DNA from: Thalassotalea euphylliae
Lineage (GTDB): Bacteria > Pseudomonadota > Gammaproteobacteria > Enterobacterales > Alteromonadaceae
Assembly (NCBI RefSeq): GCF_003390375.1
Contig: NZ_QUOT01000001.1
Span: forward strand, 4,092,001-4,156,000
Reading direction: 5' to 3'
DNA length: 64,000 nt
Made by a program: the position numbers and the translations under genes. Shown here piece after piece: positions 50,063 through 58,674 of this stretch (position 1 is its first letter; every line of letters begins with the position of its first letter). The notes below the pieces were generated by a model, which was given only the letters and a program-made list of their open reading frames with translations, was not told the DNA's origin and searched no databases.

Positions 50063-50080
50063 GATGTGCTCCTTATGCGC

Positions 50081-50815
50081 TTATAAGTCAGTTGAGTGAG
50101 CTGAGTCGGTTGACTGAACAGGGCGAACAGTGCGCTGCTCAATGCGTTTTTCAAAACTGCCTTGGATCAGGCGGTCAACGTAAATTCCTGGGGTGTGGAT
50201 CTGGTCAGGGTCGAGTTCGCCTGGTTCCACAATTTCTTCCACTTCCACCACAGTAATTTTGCCAGCGGTTGCTGCCATTGGGTTAAAGTTACGTGCGGTT
50301 TTACGAAATACTAAGTTGCCGTATCGATCGGCCTTCCATGCTTTAACAATGGCAAAGTCTCCTTTAATGGCTTCTTCTAAGATATAGTGGCGGCCATTAA
50401 ATTCACGCTCTTCTTTGCCTTCTGCGACCGGTGTGCCATAACCTGTGGCAGTAAAAAATGCAGGAATGCCGGCGCCACCAGCGCGCATTTTTTCTGCCAA
50501 GGTGCCTTGTGGTGTTAGCTCCACTTCAAGTTCGCCTGACATCATTTGGCGTTCAAATTCCGCATTTTCACCCACATAAGAGGCGATAATTTTCTTAATT
50601 TGGCGTTCGGGTAGTAAAACCCCCAATCCAAAATCATCAACACCACAGTTATTTGAAACCACGGTTAAACCTTTAGTGCCTTTGCGTTTTATCTCGGCGA
50701 TTAGGTTTTCTGGAATGCCACATAGGCCAAAACCGCCAGCAATTACGGTCATGTTATCGGTTAGATCAGCTAACGCTTCTTGGTAGCTAGCGACGACTTT
50801 ATCAAATCCAGCCAT
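50081..50815 (-). CDS. scoA: 3-oxoacid CoA-transferase subunit A
   Basis: The alpha subunit; ATG 50815 (MAGFDKVVASYQEAL) is supported by GAGG 7 nt upstream and is preferred to an in-frame TTG at 50821. 244 residues. Seen: VIAGGFGLCGIPENLI (CoA-transferase 1 signature), NNCGVDDFGLGVLL, KKIIASYVGENAEFERQM, ELTPQGTLAEKMRAGGAGIPAFFT, and a C-terminal VEEIVEPGELDPDQIHTPGIYVDR. Partner of scoB. A spacer of 120 bp separates it from liuE, in the same direction. Confidence 0.93.
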   Translation of the reverse strand: MAGFDKVVASYQEALADLTDNMTVIAGGFGLCGIPENLIAEIKRKGTKGLTVVSNNCGVDDFGLGVLLPERQIKKIIASYVGENAEFERQMMSGELEVELTPQGTLAEKMRAGGAGIPAFFTATGYGTPVAEGKEEREFNGRHYILEEAIKGDFAIVKAWKADRYGNLVFRKTARNFNPMAATAGKITVVEVEEIVEPGELDPDQIHTPGIYVDRLIQGSFEKRIEQRTVRPVQSTDSAHSTDL

Positions 50816-50935
50816 AGTCAAACCTCATCATTATTGTGTCCCCATTTTCTAAAGCTTGTTGTATTTTTGTTACGTAGCTCTTGTACGTAATCTTTATCTG
50901 TAATTTTTGTATGAGTTTTTATTTTTATTGCTTGT

Positions 50936-51838
50936 TTATCGTCGGCTTGCTAACGCATTGGCCACTTTTGACATCGGCGGTCGCCCCAGTTTGTCACTGA
51001 TAAACCAACTGATTTCAATTAATTTATCGAGATCAACGCCTGTGCTAATGCCATGGCCATTAAGCAGGTAAAGCACATCTTCGGTGGCGACGTTACCAGA
51101 AGCGCCTTCAGCATAGGGGCATCCACCGAGGCCACCGACAGAGCTGTCTACCACACTAATACCCAGTTGCAATGCGCAGTAAATATTAGCCACAGCTTGG
51201 CCATAGGTATCGTGAAAGTGGACGGCAAGTTTATTGATGGGAACCTGTTTTGTGACTTCCGTTAACATGCGCTTAACGCTGGCTGGCGTGCCAACACCAA
51301 TAGTGTCGCCAAGGGAAACTTCATAGCAGCCCATCTCAACTAAGGTTTTGGCGACATTAGCGACTTTTTCAGGTGCAATCTCGCCCTCATAAGGGCAGCC
51401 AAGCACACAAGACACATAGCCTCTAACCTTGATGCCATGTGCCTGTGCGCTGGCTACCACTGGGGAAAAGCGCTCTAAGCTTTCGCTAATAGAACAGTTA
51501 ATATTTTTTTGACTAAAGGCTTCTGAGGCAGCACCAAAAATCGCGACTTCTTCTACGCCTGCGGCAAGCGCAGCCTCAAAACCTTTAAAATTGGGTGTTA
51601 GGGCAGCGTAAGTGACCCCTGCTTTTTTATCTATGCCTTGGCAAACCTCAGTTGAAGTGGCCATTTGCGGTACCCATTTAGGGGAGACAAAACTGCCTGC
51701 TTCAATATAACTTAGGCCAGCATCGGTTAAGCGATTAATCAGCGCAATTTTATCGGCGCCACTAATAAGCTTAGCTTCATTTTGCAGACCATCGCGTGGT
51801 CCAACTTCGACCAGTTTTACGGCTGAGGGCATCGCCAT
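50936..51838 (-). CDS. liuE: Hydroxymethylglutaryl-CoA lyase
   Basis: A 300-residue HMG-CoA lyase (MvaB/LiuE) that cleaves 3-hydroxy-3-methylglutaryl-CoA to acetyl-CoA and acetoacetate, the last step of the leucine route. Seen: LVEVGPRDGLQNEAKLIS (metal and catalytic Arg-Asp), YIEAGSFVSPKWVPQM, VRGYVSCVLGCPYEG, EVSLGDTIGVGTP, LAVHFHDTYGQAVANIYCAL (metal His pair) and the loop GLGGCPYAEGASGNVATED with the catalytic Cys. The ATG overlaps the liuD stop by one base (TAATG). Confidence 0.96.
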   Translation of the reverse strand: MAMPSAVKLVEVGPRDGLQNEAKLISGADKIALINRLTDAGLSYIEAGSFVSPKWVPQMATSTEVCQGIDKKAGVTYAALTPNFKGFEAALAAGVEEVAIFGAASEAFSQKNINCSISESLERFSPVVASAQAHGIKVRGYVSCVLGCPYEGEIAPEKVANVAKTLVEMGCYEVSLGDTIGVGTPASVKRMLTEVTKQVPINKLAVHFHDTYGQAVANIYCALQLGISVVDSSVGGLGGCPYAEGASGNVATEDVLYLLNGHGISTGVDLDKLIEISWFISDKLGRPPMSKVANALASRR

Positions 51839-53958
51839 TAGCTGTTCTCCGCGTTTGCAATTGCGGTGGCTTCAAAGCTCAGTAGCTCTGCGCCACCGTC
51901 AACCATATCGCCTGCGGTAAAAAACACATCCGTTACTGTGCCGTCACTGGGCGCTTTAATGGTATGTTCCATTTTCATCGCTTCCATGATCACCAAAGGT
52001 TGATCTTTAACAACGGAATCGCCAGCATTGACCAGCACCGCGACCATAGTGCCATTCATCGGCGCCGATAAGCCGCCCGTTTGATGCTCTGCCTCATTGT
52101 CACCCAGATCCGGTAATACCTGAGTAAAGTTAAATACGCCGTTAGGACGAAACAGACTGATTTGCTTATTTTGAGAGCGCTTATACTGAGCTTGTTGATG
52201 TTCGTTAATCGCAATTTGTGCACTGCCGCGATAACCATCAATAATAAAATCTAACTGGCTACCACAAATTTTCCCTTGGCAGTTGTGGCGCTTGTCGCCA
52301 ACTTGAATGTGATAAGTGACATCACCATTGCTACTCAGTTTTTGCACGCTGCTAATTTCAAAGATTTGCTCGCCGTGTAAGGTCGAGTGGGCAAGGGTCA
52401 GCGATATTTGGCTTGGCTGATTAAGTCGCCAGCCAATCGGCTGATGCCAAGGGGAGTTTGGGTCTGTGCTTGCGGTTGCAACTTGTTGTGCGTCTTGCGC
52501 TTGTTTGAGTAACAAATACAAAGCCGCCATCGGTAATTCTTGCGATAGGGTTTGCTGATCTTCATGGAAGATCAATGCTTGATGTTTTTCGATAAAGCCC
52601 GTGTCGAGTTCGGCATCAACAAAAGGCTTACTGGTAGTTAAGTTGTAAAGGAAGTCGATGTTAGTAGTGACCCCGTTAACACGGTATTCCGCTAGTGCTT
52701 TGCTTAGTCGTTGCAGCGCTTTTTCACGAGACTCATCCCAGACCACCAGTTTGGCAATCATAGGATCATAGTAAACACTGACTTCATCCCCTTGCAGTAC
52801 GCCCGTATCAATGCGAACGTGCTCGCTTTCTTGCGGTGTTTGTAAAAATGTTAGCTGACCTGTTGCTGGCAAAAAGTCGTTGGCTGGATCTTCCGCGTAA
52901 ATACGCGCTTCAAAGGCATGGCCGTTGATGGCTAATTCATTTTGCTGCTTCGGCAATGGCTCGCCAGCGGCGACGCGCAGTTGCCATTCCACTAAATCTT
53001 GACCACTAATATATTCGGTCACTGGGTGTTCCACCTGCAAGCGGGTATTCATCTCCATAAAATAGAAGGCTTGCTCGCCAGTTTCTGGATGTGTATCGAG
53101 TAAGAATTCCACTGTGCCCGCACCGCGATAGCCAATTGCTTGTGCTGACTGAATAGCAGCCTGACCCATTTGTTCGCGCAGTGTTTCACTCATATGGGGA
53201 GCTGGCGCTTCTTCAATCACCTTTTGGTGACGACGCTGTACCGAGCAATCGCGTTCAAACAGGTACACCGCATTGTCGTGATTGTCGCAAAACACTTGAA
53301 TTTCAACATGACGCGGTTGCGTTAAGTATTTTTCCACCAGCATAGTATCGTCGCCAAAACTAGCGGCGGCTTCACGTTTAGCGGCAGCGAGACCATCACT
53401 AAACTCTTCGCTCGACCATACTTGGCGCATACCTTTACCGCCACCACCAGCGGTCGCCTTGAGCAGCACTGGATAACCCATTTCGTCAGCCGCTTGTTTA
53501 AGTACTGCTTCTGATTGATGATCACCGTGATAACCGGGCACTAGCGGCACTTGTGCCTGCTCCATAATGTTTTTAGCGGCAGATTTTGAGCCCATGGCTT
53601 CAATGGCTTCACTTGGTGGGCCAATAAAGGTGATCTGGTTTTCGGCACAAAGACGGCAAAATTCTGCGTTTTCCGACAAAAAGCCATAGCCGGGATGGAT
53701 GGCTTGCGCCCCTGTTTGCAATGCGGCGGTAATCACCTTATCGGCTTTTAAGTAACTGTCTTTTGATGGCGGGGCACCTAAATAAACCGCTTCATCGGCC
53801 ATATTAACGTGTAAGGCGTTTTGGTCGGCATCTGAATAAACTGCGACGGTCGCAATCCCCATTTTGCGGGCGGTTTTTATGATGCGGCAGGCAATTTCCC
53901 CGCGATTGGCGATAAGTATCTTGGTAAACATGGCTGTTGTTGTCATTGTTTTTGTCAT
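51838..53958 (-). CDS. liuD: Methylcrotonyl-CoA carboxylase biotin-containing alpha subunit
   Basis: A 706-residue biotin carboxylase plus carrier protein. The N-terminal biotin carboxylase domain has ILIANRGEIACRIIKTARKMG, HPGYGFLSENAEF, LLKATAGGGGKGMRQVW (ATP grasp), FLFERDCSVQRRHQKVIEE-type sequence at about residue 230 and FMEMNTRLQVEHPVTE. The C-terminal biotinyl domain shows LVIMEAMKMEHTIKAPSDG with the biotinylated Lys. With LiuB it carboxylates 3-methylcrotonyl-CoA. The start at 53958 is uncertain; ATG 53931 directly before FTKILIANRGE is an alternative. Cofactor-dependent, so biotin protein ligase is needed. Confidence 0.95.
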   Translation of the reverse strand: MTKTMTTTAMFTKILIANRGEIACRIIKTARKMGIATVAVYSDADQNALHVNMADEAVYLGAPPSKDSYLKADKVITAALQTGAQAIHPGYGFLSENAEFCRLCAENQITFIGPPSEAIEAMGSKSAAKNIMEQAQVPLVPGYHGDHQSEAVLKQAADEMGYPVLLKATAGGGGKGMRQVWSSEEFSDGLAAAKREAAASFGDDTMLVEKYLTQPRHVEIQVFCDNHDNAVYLFERDCSVQRRHQKVIEEAPAPHMSETLREQMGQAAIQSAQAIGYRGAGTVEFLLDTHPETGEQAFYFMEMNTRLQVEHPVTEYISGQDLVEWQLRVAAGEPLPKQQNELAINGHAFEARIYAEDPANDFLPATGQLTFLQTPQESEHVRIDTGVLQGDEVSVYYDPMIAKLVVWDESREKALQRLSKALAEYRVNGVTTNIDFLYNLTTSKPFVDAELDTGFIEKHQALIFHEDQQTLSQELPMAALYLLLKQAQDAQQVATASTDPNSPWHQPIGWRLNQPSQISLTLAHSTLHGEQIFEISSVQKLSSNGDVTYHIQVGDKRHNCQGKICGSQLDFIIDGYRGSAQIAINEHQQAQYKRSQNKQISLFRPNGVFNFTQVLPDLGDNEAEHQTGGLSAPMNGTMVAVLVNAGDSVVKDQPLVIMEAMKMEHTIKAPSDGTVTDVFFTAGDMVDGGAELLSFEATAIANAENS

Positions 53959-53974
53959 TTTCTGATAGACCCTT

Positions 53975-54850
53975 TTAGCTTGATTGCCAGTTGGCAGGTC
54001 GTTTATCGAAAAAGGCGGTTAATCCCTCTTGTCCTTCTGGAGATACACGAATCGCGGCAATGCGTTGACTGGTTTCTTGAATCAGCTGGTCGTTTATGGG
54101 GCGACCAGCGACATCCATTGCCAGTTGTTTAGCTTGCTTAACGGCATCAGGGCCATTGGCGAGCAGGGTAGTGATCACTTGCAGAACTTGCCCGCTAAGC
54201 TGTTCGCTCGTTGTTATTTCATCCACTAAGCCTAGTTGTTGGGCTTTTGCTGCGCTAAAGCGCTCTGCGGTTTGAAAATAGCGGCGGCTGGCTTTTAAGC
54301 CGATAGCACTGACCACATAAGGGCTAATCGTGGCTGGAATAAGGCCAAGTTTTACTTCGCTTAAACAAAAGCTTGCTTTGTCACTGGCTATTACCATATC
54401 GCAGCAGCTCGCCAAACCGACCGCACCACCAAAGGCTGCGCCTTGCACTTGGGCGATGGTAGTTTGCGGCATAAAATTTAAGGTGTAGAGCATGTCGGCA
54501 AGGGCACTGGCATCTTTGAGGTTTTCTTCATAATTGTAGGATGCCATGCGTTTCATCCAACTTAGATCTGCGCCTGCTGAAAAGCTTTTCCCGGTTGATG
54601 CTAACACCATGACCCGAATCGACTCGTCTGCGGCAATGGTTTTAAAGGTTTGGGTAAGCTGACTGATAATGTCATCGTCAAAGGCGTTATGCTTATCGGG
54701 ATTATTAAGTGTAACCGTTGCAACACCATGGCCTTTGCTATCGCTGTCGACAGTAAAAAGTACCTTGTTTGTTATTGGATTTTTAGCGCCAGTTGCTGCT
54801 GTGTTCACTGCGCCAGCTGTGGCTGAAGAGCTTATTGAGTTCATCATCAA
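53975..54850 (-). CDS. liuC: Methylglutaconyl-CoA hydratase (enoyl-CoA hydratase family)
   Basis: A 291-residue crotonase-fold enzyme that hydrates 3-methylglutaconyl-CoA to HMG-CoA. Seen: VTLNNPDKHNAFDDDIISQL, the oxyanion-hole segment STGKSFSAGADLSWMKRM, the catalytic region VQGAAFGGAVGLASCCDMVIASDKA, FCLSEVKLGLIPATISPYVV and FFDKRPANW at the end. SAGADLSWMK is typical of LiuC/AUH-type hydratases. The N terminus has a 30-residue Ser/Ala/Thr-rich lead that the family usually lacks; the real start may be downstream. Lies 3 bp after the liuB stop. Confidence 0.93.
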   Translation of the reverse strand: MMMNSISSSATAGAVNTAATGAKNPITNKVLFTVDSDSKGHGVATVTLNNPDKHNAFDDDIISQLTQTFKTIAADESIRVMVLASTGKSFSAGADLSWMKRMASYNYEENLKDASALADMLYTLNFMPQTTIAQVQGAAFGGAVGLASCCDMVIASDKASFCLSEVKLGLIPATISPYVVSAIGLKASRRYFQTAERFSAAKAQQLGLVDEITTSEQLSGQVLQVITTLLANGPDAVKQAKQLAMDVAGRPINDQLIQETSQRIAAIRVSPEGQEGLTAFFDKRPANWQSS

Positions 54851-54853
54851 CTC

Positions 54854-56473
54854 CTACATTCTGAACACGCCAAAGCGTGTTTCTTCGATAGGTTTATTTA
54901 GCGAAGCCGAAATGGCTAAACCGAGCACTTGGCGCGTATCGGCAGGATCAATCACACCATCATCCCAAAGACGCGCCGAAGCGTAGTAAGGGTGACCTTG
55001 GTGTTCGTAATTATCGATGATCGGTTGCTTAAATTCGGCGGCTTGCTCATCACTCCAGCTTTCGCCGCGTTTCGCCAGTTGATCCGATTTTACCTGCGCT
55101 AATACGCCAGCGGCTTGCTCGCCTCCCATCACAGAAATTCGTGCGTTAGGCCACATAAACAAAAAGCGCGGGTCGTAAGCACGGCCGCACATGCCGTAAT
55201 TACCGGCACCGAAGCTACCGCCAATTAGTACGGTAAATTTAGGGACTTGCGCACAAGCCACTGCGGTCACCATTTTGGCGCCATGCTTGGCGATGCCGCC
55301 CGCTTCATATTGCTGGCCAACCATAAAGCCAGTAATATTTTGCAGGAACACTAAAGGTATTTTGCGCTGGGCACAAAGCTCAACAAAATGCGCACCTTTT
55401 TGTGCCGACTCGCCAAATAAAATACCGTTGTTGGCAACAATCCCGACCGGATAGCCAAAGATATGTGCAAAACCACACACTAAGGTAGTGCCGTACAAGG
55501 CTTTAAATTCATCAAACTCACTGCCATCAACGATACGAGCGATAACTTCGCGGACATCGTAAGATTGGCGCGGGTCTTTAGGTACGATGCCGTAAATCTC
55601 CTGAGGATCATAAGCTGGCGCGCTGACTTCCTTGATACTCAATTGCATGGACTTAACGCGATTCAGGTTAGTGATGGCACTACGTGCTAATGACAGGGCG
55701 TGGTGATCGTTTTGTGCGTAATGATCGGCAACACCAGAAGTGCGGCAATGTACATCCGCACCGCCTAGCTCTTCAGCACTGACCACTTCACCAGTGGCGG
55801 CTTTAACCAGTGGCGGGCCCGCGAGGAAAATAGTGCCTTGCTCTTTCACGATAATCGACTCATCTGCCATGGCAGGTACGTAGGCACCACCAGCAGTGCA
55901 AGAGCCCATAACGACGGCAATCTGCGGAATATTCTGTGCCGACATATTGGCCTGATTAAAGAAGATACGGCCAAAGTGTTCGCGATCAGGAAACACTTCA
56001 TCTTGGTTCGGCAGATTGGCACCGCCAGAGTCCACCAAGTAAATACAAGGCAGGTTGTTTTCTTGGGCAATGGTTTGAGCACGCAGGTGTTTTTTTACCG
56101 TGAGCGGGTAGTAAGTGCCGCCTTTCACCGTGGCGTCATTGGCAACAATTACACATTCCTGACCATCAACACGGCCGATACCAGTAATGATGCCAGCAGC
56201 TGGTACATTGTCATCATAAACTTGATGAGCTGCTAATTGCGAAAGCTCTAAAAAAGGCGAGCCTGCATCCAGTAACTGGTAAACGCGCTCGCGAGGCAGC
56301 AGTTTGCCGCGCGCTAAATGACGCTCGCGACTCTTCTCGCCACCACCTAATTGGATATCTGCAATGGTTGTATTGAGATCGCCAACTTGCTGCTGCATAT
56401 GCGCTGCATTATCAAGAAACTCCTGACTGCGCGGATTTATTTTTGATTGGATCTTTGCCATAAATAGTGCCAT
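54854..56473 (-). CDS. liuB: Methylcrotonyl-CoA carboxylase beta (carboxyltransferase) subunit
   Basis: A 539-residue carboxyltransferase. Seen: the N-terminal domain KLLPRERVYQLLDAGSPFLEL, NDATVKGGTYYPLTVKKHLRAQ, YLVDSGGANLPNQDEVFPD, VMGSCTAGGAYVPAMADESI, the C-terminal domain LQNITGFMVGQQYEAGGIAKHGAKM and SFGAGNYGMCGRAYDPRFLFMWPNARISVMGGEQAAGVL. These are hallmarks of acyl-CoA carboxylase beta subunits, with the DxxxxFxRxxFNQANMS pattern of the MCC type. ATG 56473 has AAAGG 8 nt upstream. Partner of LiuD; it lies 35 bp after liuA. Confidence 0.95.
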   Translation of the reverse strand: MALFMAKIQSKINPRSQEFLDNAAHMQQQVGDLNTTIADIQLGGGEKSRERHLARGKLLPRERVYQLLDAGSPFLELSQLAAHQVYDDNVPAAGIITGIGRVDGQECVIVANDATVKGGTYYPLTVKKHLRAQTIAQENNLPCIYLVDSGGANLPNQDEVFPDREHFGRIFFNQANMSAQNIPQIAVVMGSCTAGGAYVPAMADESIIVKEQGTIFLAGPPLVKAATGEVVSAEELGGADVHCRTSGVADHYAQNDHHALSLARSAITNLNRVKSMQLSIKEVSAPAYDPQEIYGIVPKDPRQSYDVREVIARIVDGSEFDEFKALYGTTLVCGFAHIFGYPVGIVANNGILFGESAQKGAHFVELCAQRKIPLVFLQNITGFMVGQQYEAGGIAKHGAKMVTAVACAQVPKFTVLIGGSFGAGNYGMCGRAYDPRFLFMWPNARISVMGGEQAAGVLAQVKSDQLAKRGESWSDEQAAEFKQPIIDNYEHQGHPYYASARLWDDGVIDPADTRQVLGLAISASLNKPIEETRFGVFRM

Positions 56474-56508
56474 AGATTGTGCCTTTACTTATACGTTAAC
56501 AAACTGCC

Positions 56509-57678
56509 TTACTTGCTTTCGTTAAACAGTTCGCGACCAATTAGCATGCGGCGAATTTCTGAGGTACCAGCACCAATTTCGTAAAGTTTGGCGTCGCGTA
56601 ATAGTCGACCGGTTGGGAATTCATTGATGTAACCGTTGCCACCTAATAGCTGAATCGCATCAAGCGCCATCTTAGTGGCTAGCTCTGCAGAATAAAGAAT
56701 GACGCCAGCGGCATCTTTACGGGTTGTTTCACCGCGATCACAGGCTTGTGCCACCATATAAATATAGGATTTAGCTGCATTCATCTGGGTGTACATATCG
56801 GCGACCTTACCTTGTACTAACTGGAATTCACCGATCGATTGACCAAATTGCTGGCGATCGTGAATATAAGGCACAACGAGATCCATGCAGGCGTCCATAA
56901 TGCCCAGTGGCCCGCCAGAAAGGACTACGCGCTCGTAATCTAGGCCCGACATTAATACGCCAACGCCTTTACCTTCTGCGCCAAGTATATTTTCAGCGGG
57001 TACTTCACAGTTTTCAAACACTAGCTCACAGGTGTTTGAGCCACGCATGCCTAGCTTGTCGAGTTTTTGATGGCGACTAAAGCCGGGAAAGTCTCGCTCA
57101 ACAATAAAGGCGGTTATGCCTTTTGAACCAGCAGTAACATCGGTTTTTGCGTAGATAATGTAAACATGTGCATCTGGGCCATTAGTGATCCACATTTTGT
57201 TGCCGTTTAACACGTAGACATCGCCGCGTTTCTCGGCCTTTAACTTCATGCTCACTACGTCAGAACCAGCATTTGGCTCAGACATTGCCAAGGCGCCAAT
57301 ATGCTCACCGCTGCAAAGCTTAGGTAGGTATTTTAGTTTCTGTTCGTGACTACCGTTTTTACGTAATTGATTTAAGCATAGGTTCGACATGGCACCGTAG
57401 CTCAGGCCAACCGATGCAGATGCGCGGCTGATTTCCTGCATGGCAACTACATGTGCAAGGTAACCTAAACCTGTGCCGCCATATTCTTCTTCAACTGTCA
57501 TCCCCAATAAGCCGAGATCGCCAAACTTGCGCCACAAATCCATCGGAAATTCATTGTCGATATCGATTTGTGCAGCTCGTGGCGCAATTTCATCGCGGGC
57601 AAAGGCGTTAACCTGATCGCGGATCATGTCAACGGTTTCCCCGAGGTTAAAATTTAAAGAAGAAAAATTGGCAATCAT
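56509..57678 (-). CDS. liuA: Isovaleryl-CoA dehydrogenase
   Basis: A 389-residue FAD-dependent acyl-CoA dehydrogenase that oxidises isovaleryl-CoA to 3-methylcrotonyl-CoA. Seen: DQVNAFARDEIAPRAAQID, GLLGMTVEEEYGGTGLGYLAH, ALAMSEPNAGSDVVSMKLKAE (FAD binding), KMWITNGPDAHVYIIYAKTD, LDYERVVLSGGPLGIMDACMD (region carrying the catalytic Glu of the IVD type, about residue 250), QLLGGNGYINEFPTGRLLRDAKLYEIGAGTSEIRRMLIGREL. First enzymatic step of the operon, 195 bp downstream of liuR with a large hairpin between them. Confidence 0.95.
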   Translation of the reverse strand: MIANFSSLNFNLGETVDMIRDQVNAFARDEIAPRAAQIDIDNEFPMDLWRKFGDLGLLGMTVEEEYGGTGLGYLAHVVAMQEISRASASVGLSYGAMSNLCLNQLRKNGSHEQKLKYLPKLCSGEHIGALAMSEPNAGSDVVSMKLKAEKRGDVYVLNGNKMWITNGPDAHVYIIYAKTDVTAGSKGITAFIVERDFPGFSRHQKLDKLGMRGSNTCELVFENCEVPAENILGAEGKGVGVLMSGLDYERVVLSGGPLGIMDACMDLVVPYIHDRQQFGQSIGEFQLVQGKVADMYTQMNAAKSYIYMVAQACDRGETTRKDAAGVILYSAELATKMALDAIQLLGGNGYINEFPTGRLLRDAKLYEIGAGTSEIRRMLIGRELFNESK

Positions 57679-57807
57679 GGATGTTCCTTAATTATTTGAT
57701 TAACTACTCAACTCGAATGGGCGAGTTAGCGAGATAATCAGGGTGGTAAACGGCTCTTGTTGTAATGTTTATTTTGTTTAATGCACTTAATCAGTGTGCG
57801 CATAAGT

Positions 57808-57862
57808 AGTGGACTGTGCTTAATCATTATTTTTTGAGTTAGTTGTTAAGCACAGTCTCACT
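57808..57862 (-). other. Large perfect inverted repeat between liuR and liuA
   Basis: GACTGTGCTTAA (57812-57823) pairs exactly with TTAAGCACAGTC (57846-57857), 12 bp with a 22-nt loop; with one bulged base the stem extends by AGTG/CACT. It begins 12 bp after the liuR stop. No T tract follows on the minus strand, so it looks like a processing or mRNA-stability hairpin, or an operator, rather than a terminator. Confidence 0.6.
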
Positions 57863-57873
57863 TGGTTGCATGG

Positions 57874-58302
57874 CTAGCGATTAGTCACCTTGGCTAAGGT
57901 GTTTAAACAGCTTTGTTCTAAATTTGTTAGCTCCACCAGCACGATTTTGATATCTTCCAGTTGCTGGTGAAGGTCTGCTTTTTTATCAGCAATCAATTCC
58001 AAGATGGTTTCCAGCTGCTTCGCGCTGGTTTTGTCCACATCGTAGAGTTCAAATAGTCGCCCCGTTTCTGCCAGCGAGAAGCCAAGGCGCTTACCGCGCA
58101 AAATAAGTTTTAAGCGAACGCGATCGCGCAAGCTGTAAATTCTGGTTTGACCGCGACGGGTGGGGGCTAACAAGCCCTGATCTTCATAAAAGCGAATGCT
58201 ACGTGTGGTGATATCAAACTCTTTTGCCAATTCGCCAATGGCATAAGTTTTAACTGCGGCACTGGCATCAGATTTAGCGTGGCTTTCAGTGTTACTCGAC
58301 AT
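57874..58302 (-). CDS. liuR: MerR-family regulator of leucine/isovalerate catabolism
   Basis: A 142-residue MerR protein. The N-terminal HTH is YAIGELAKEFDITTRSIRFYEDQGLLAPTRRGQTRIYSLRDRVRLKLILRGKRLGFSLAE (about residues 19-80), followed by the dimerisation coiled coil (KQLETILELIADKKADLHQQLEDI). It lacks the metal-binding Cys set of MerR/CueR; there is one Cys only, near the C terminus. The position at the head of liuABCDE fits LiuR, known in Shewanella and other proteobacteria to repress branched-chain amino-acid catabolic operons. Candidate operator sites are at 58353 and 58530. Confidence 0.92.
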   Translation of the reverse strand: MSSNTESHAKSDASAAVKTYAIGELAKEFDITTRSIRFYEDQGLLAPTRRGQTRIYSLRDRVRLKLILRGKRLGFSLAETGRLFELYDVDKTSAKQLETILELIADKKADLHQQLEDIKIVLVELTNLEQSCLNTLAKVTNR

Positions 58303-58352
58303 ATAAAAACGGAAAATAGTGAAAATTTACTTGCTCACCAATATAGGGTAAG

Positions 58353-58368
58353 TTTACGTTAAGGTAAA
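58353..58368. promoter_or_regulatory. Candidate LiuR operator in front of liuR
   Basis: TTTACGTTAAGGTAAA is a near-perfect palindrome (TTTAC-N6-GTAAA with a TTAA core). On the minus strand it carries the likely -35 (TTTACC), 17 bp before TATATT, some 30 bp upstream of the liuR start. The resemblance to LiuR sites is from memory of the family motif. Confidence 0.6.
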
Positions 58369-58529
58369 GCTGAGGGGCAGCTAAGATAATCGTACTTTTT
58401 GTAAGCAAAAAGTTACAGCTAGTCGAGTGTTCCGCGCAGTTAACTTTGCGTCAAAGGCAGATCCAAGCTTGAGATTGCTCTAGAGTATTTGCCAATTCGT
58501 ATCAGCATTTAGCCCGTTTATGGTGTGAC

Positions 58530-58545
58530 TTAACGTTGGCGTAAA
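58530..58545. promoter_or_regulatory. Second LiuR-like operator, in front of the thiolase operon
   Basis: TTAACGTTGGCGTAAA matches the reverse complement of the site at 58353 in 12 of 16 positions. It is 130 bp before the thiolase start, so the same regulator could control both divergent operons. Other parts of this 370-bp gap show no further feature. Confidence 0.5.
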
Positions 58546-58674
58546 GGTGAATTTAAGATAGGCTAGCCGCCATTAATACCAATATGAGCCGCTAATGTTC
58601 TCAAGTCATTATCGGCACAGCGATTAACACTAAATGCAATACTATATGCAACAAATAAAAGTGGAGACTAGGTT

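Noticed and set aside
58574..58620. Possible second MITE fragment (ATACCAATATGAGCC)
   Set aside because: Only the first seven bases resemble the MITE end, and no matching inverted end is present nearby.
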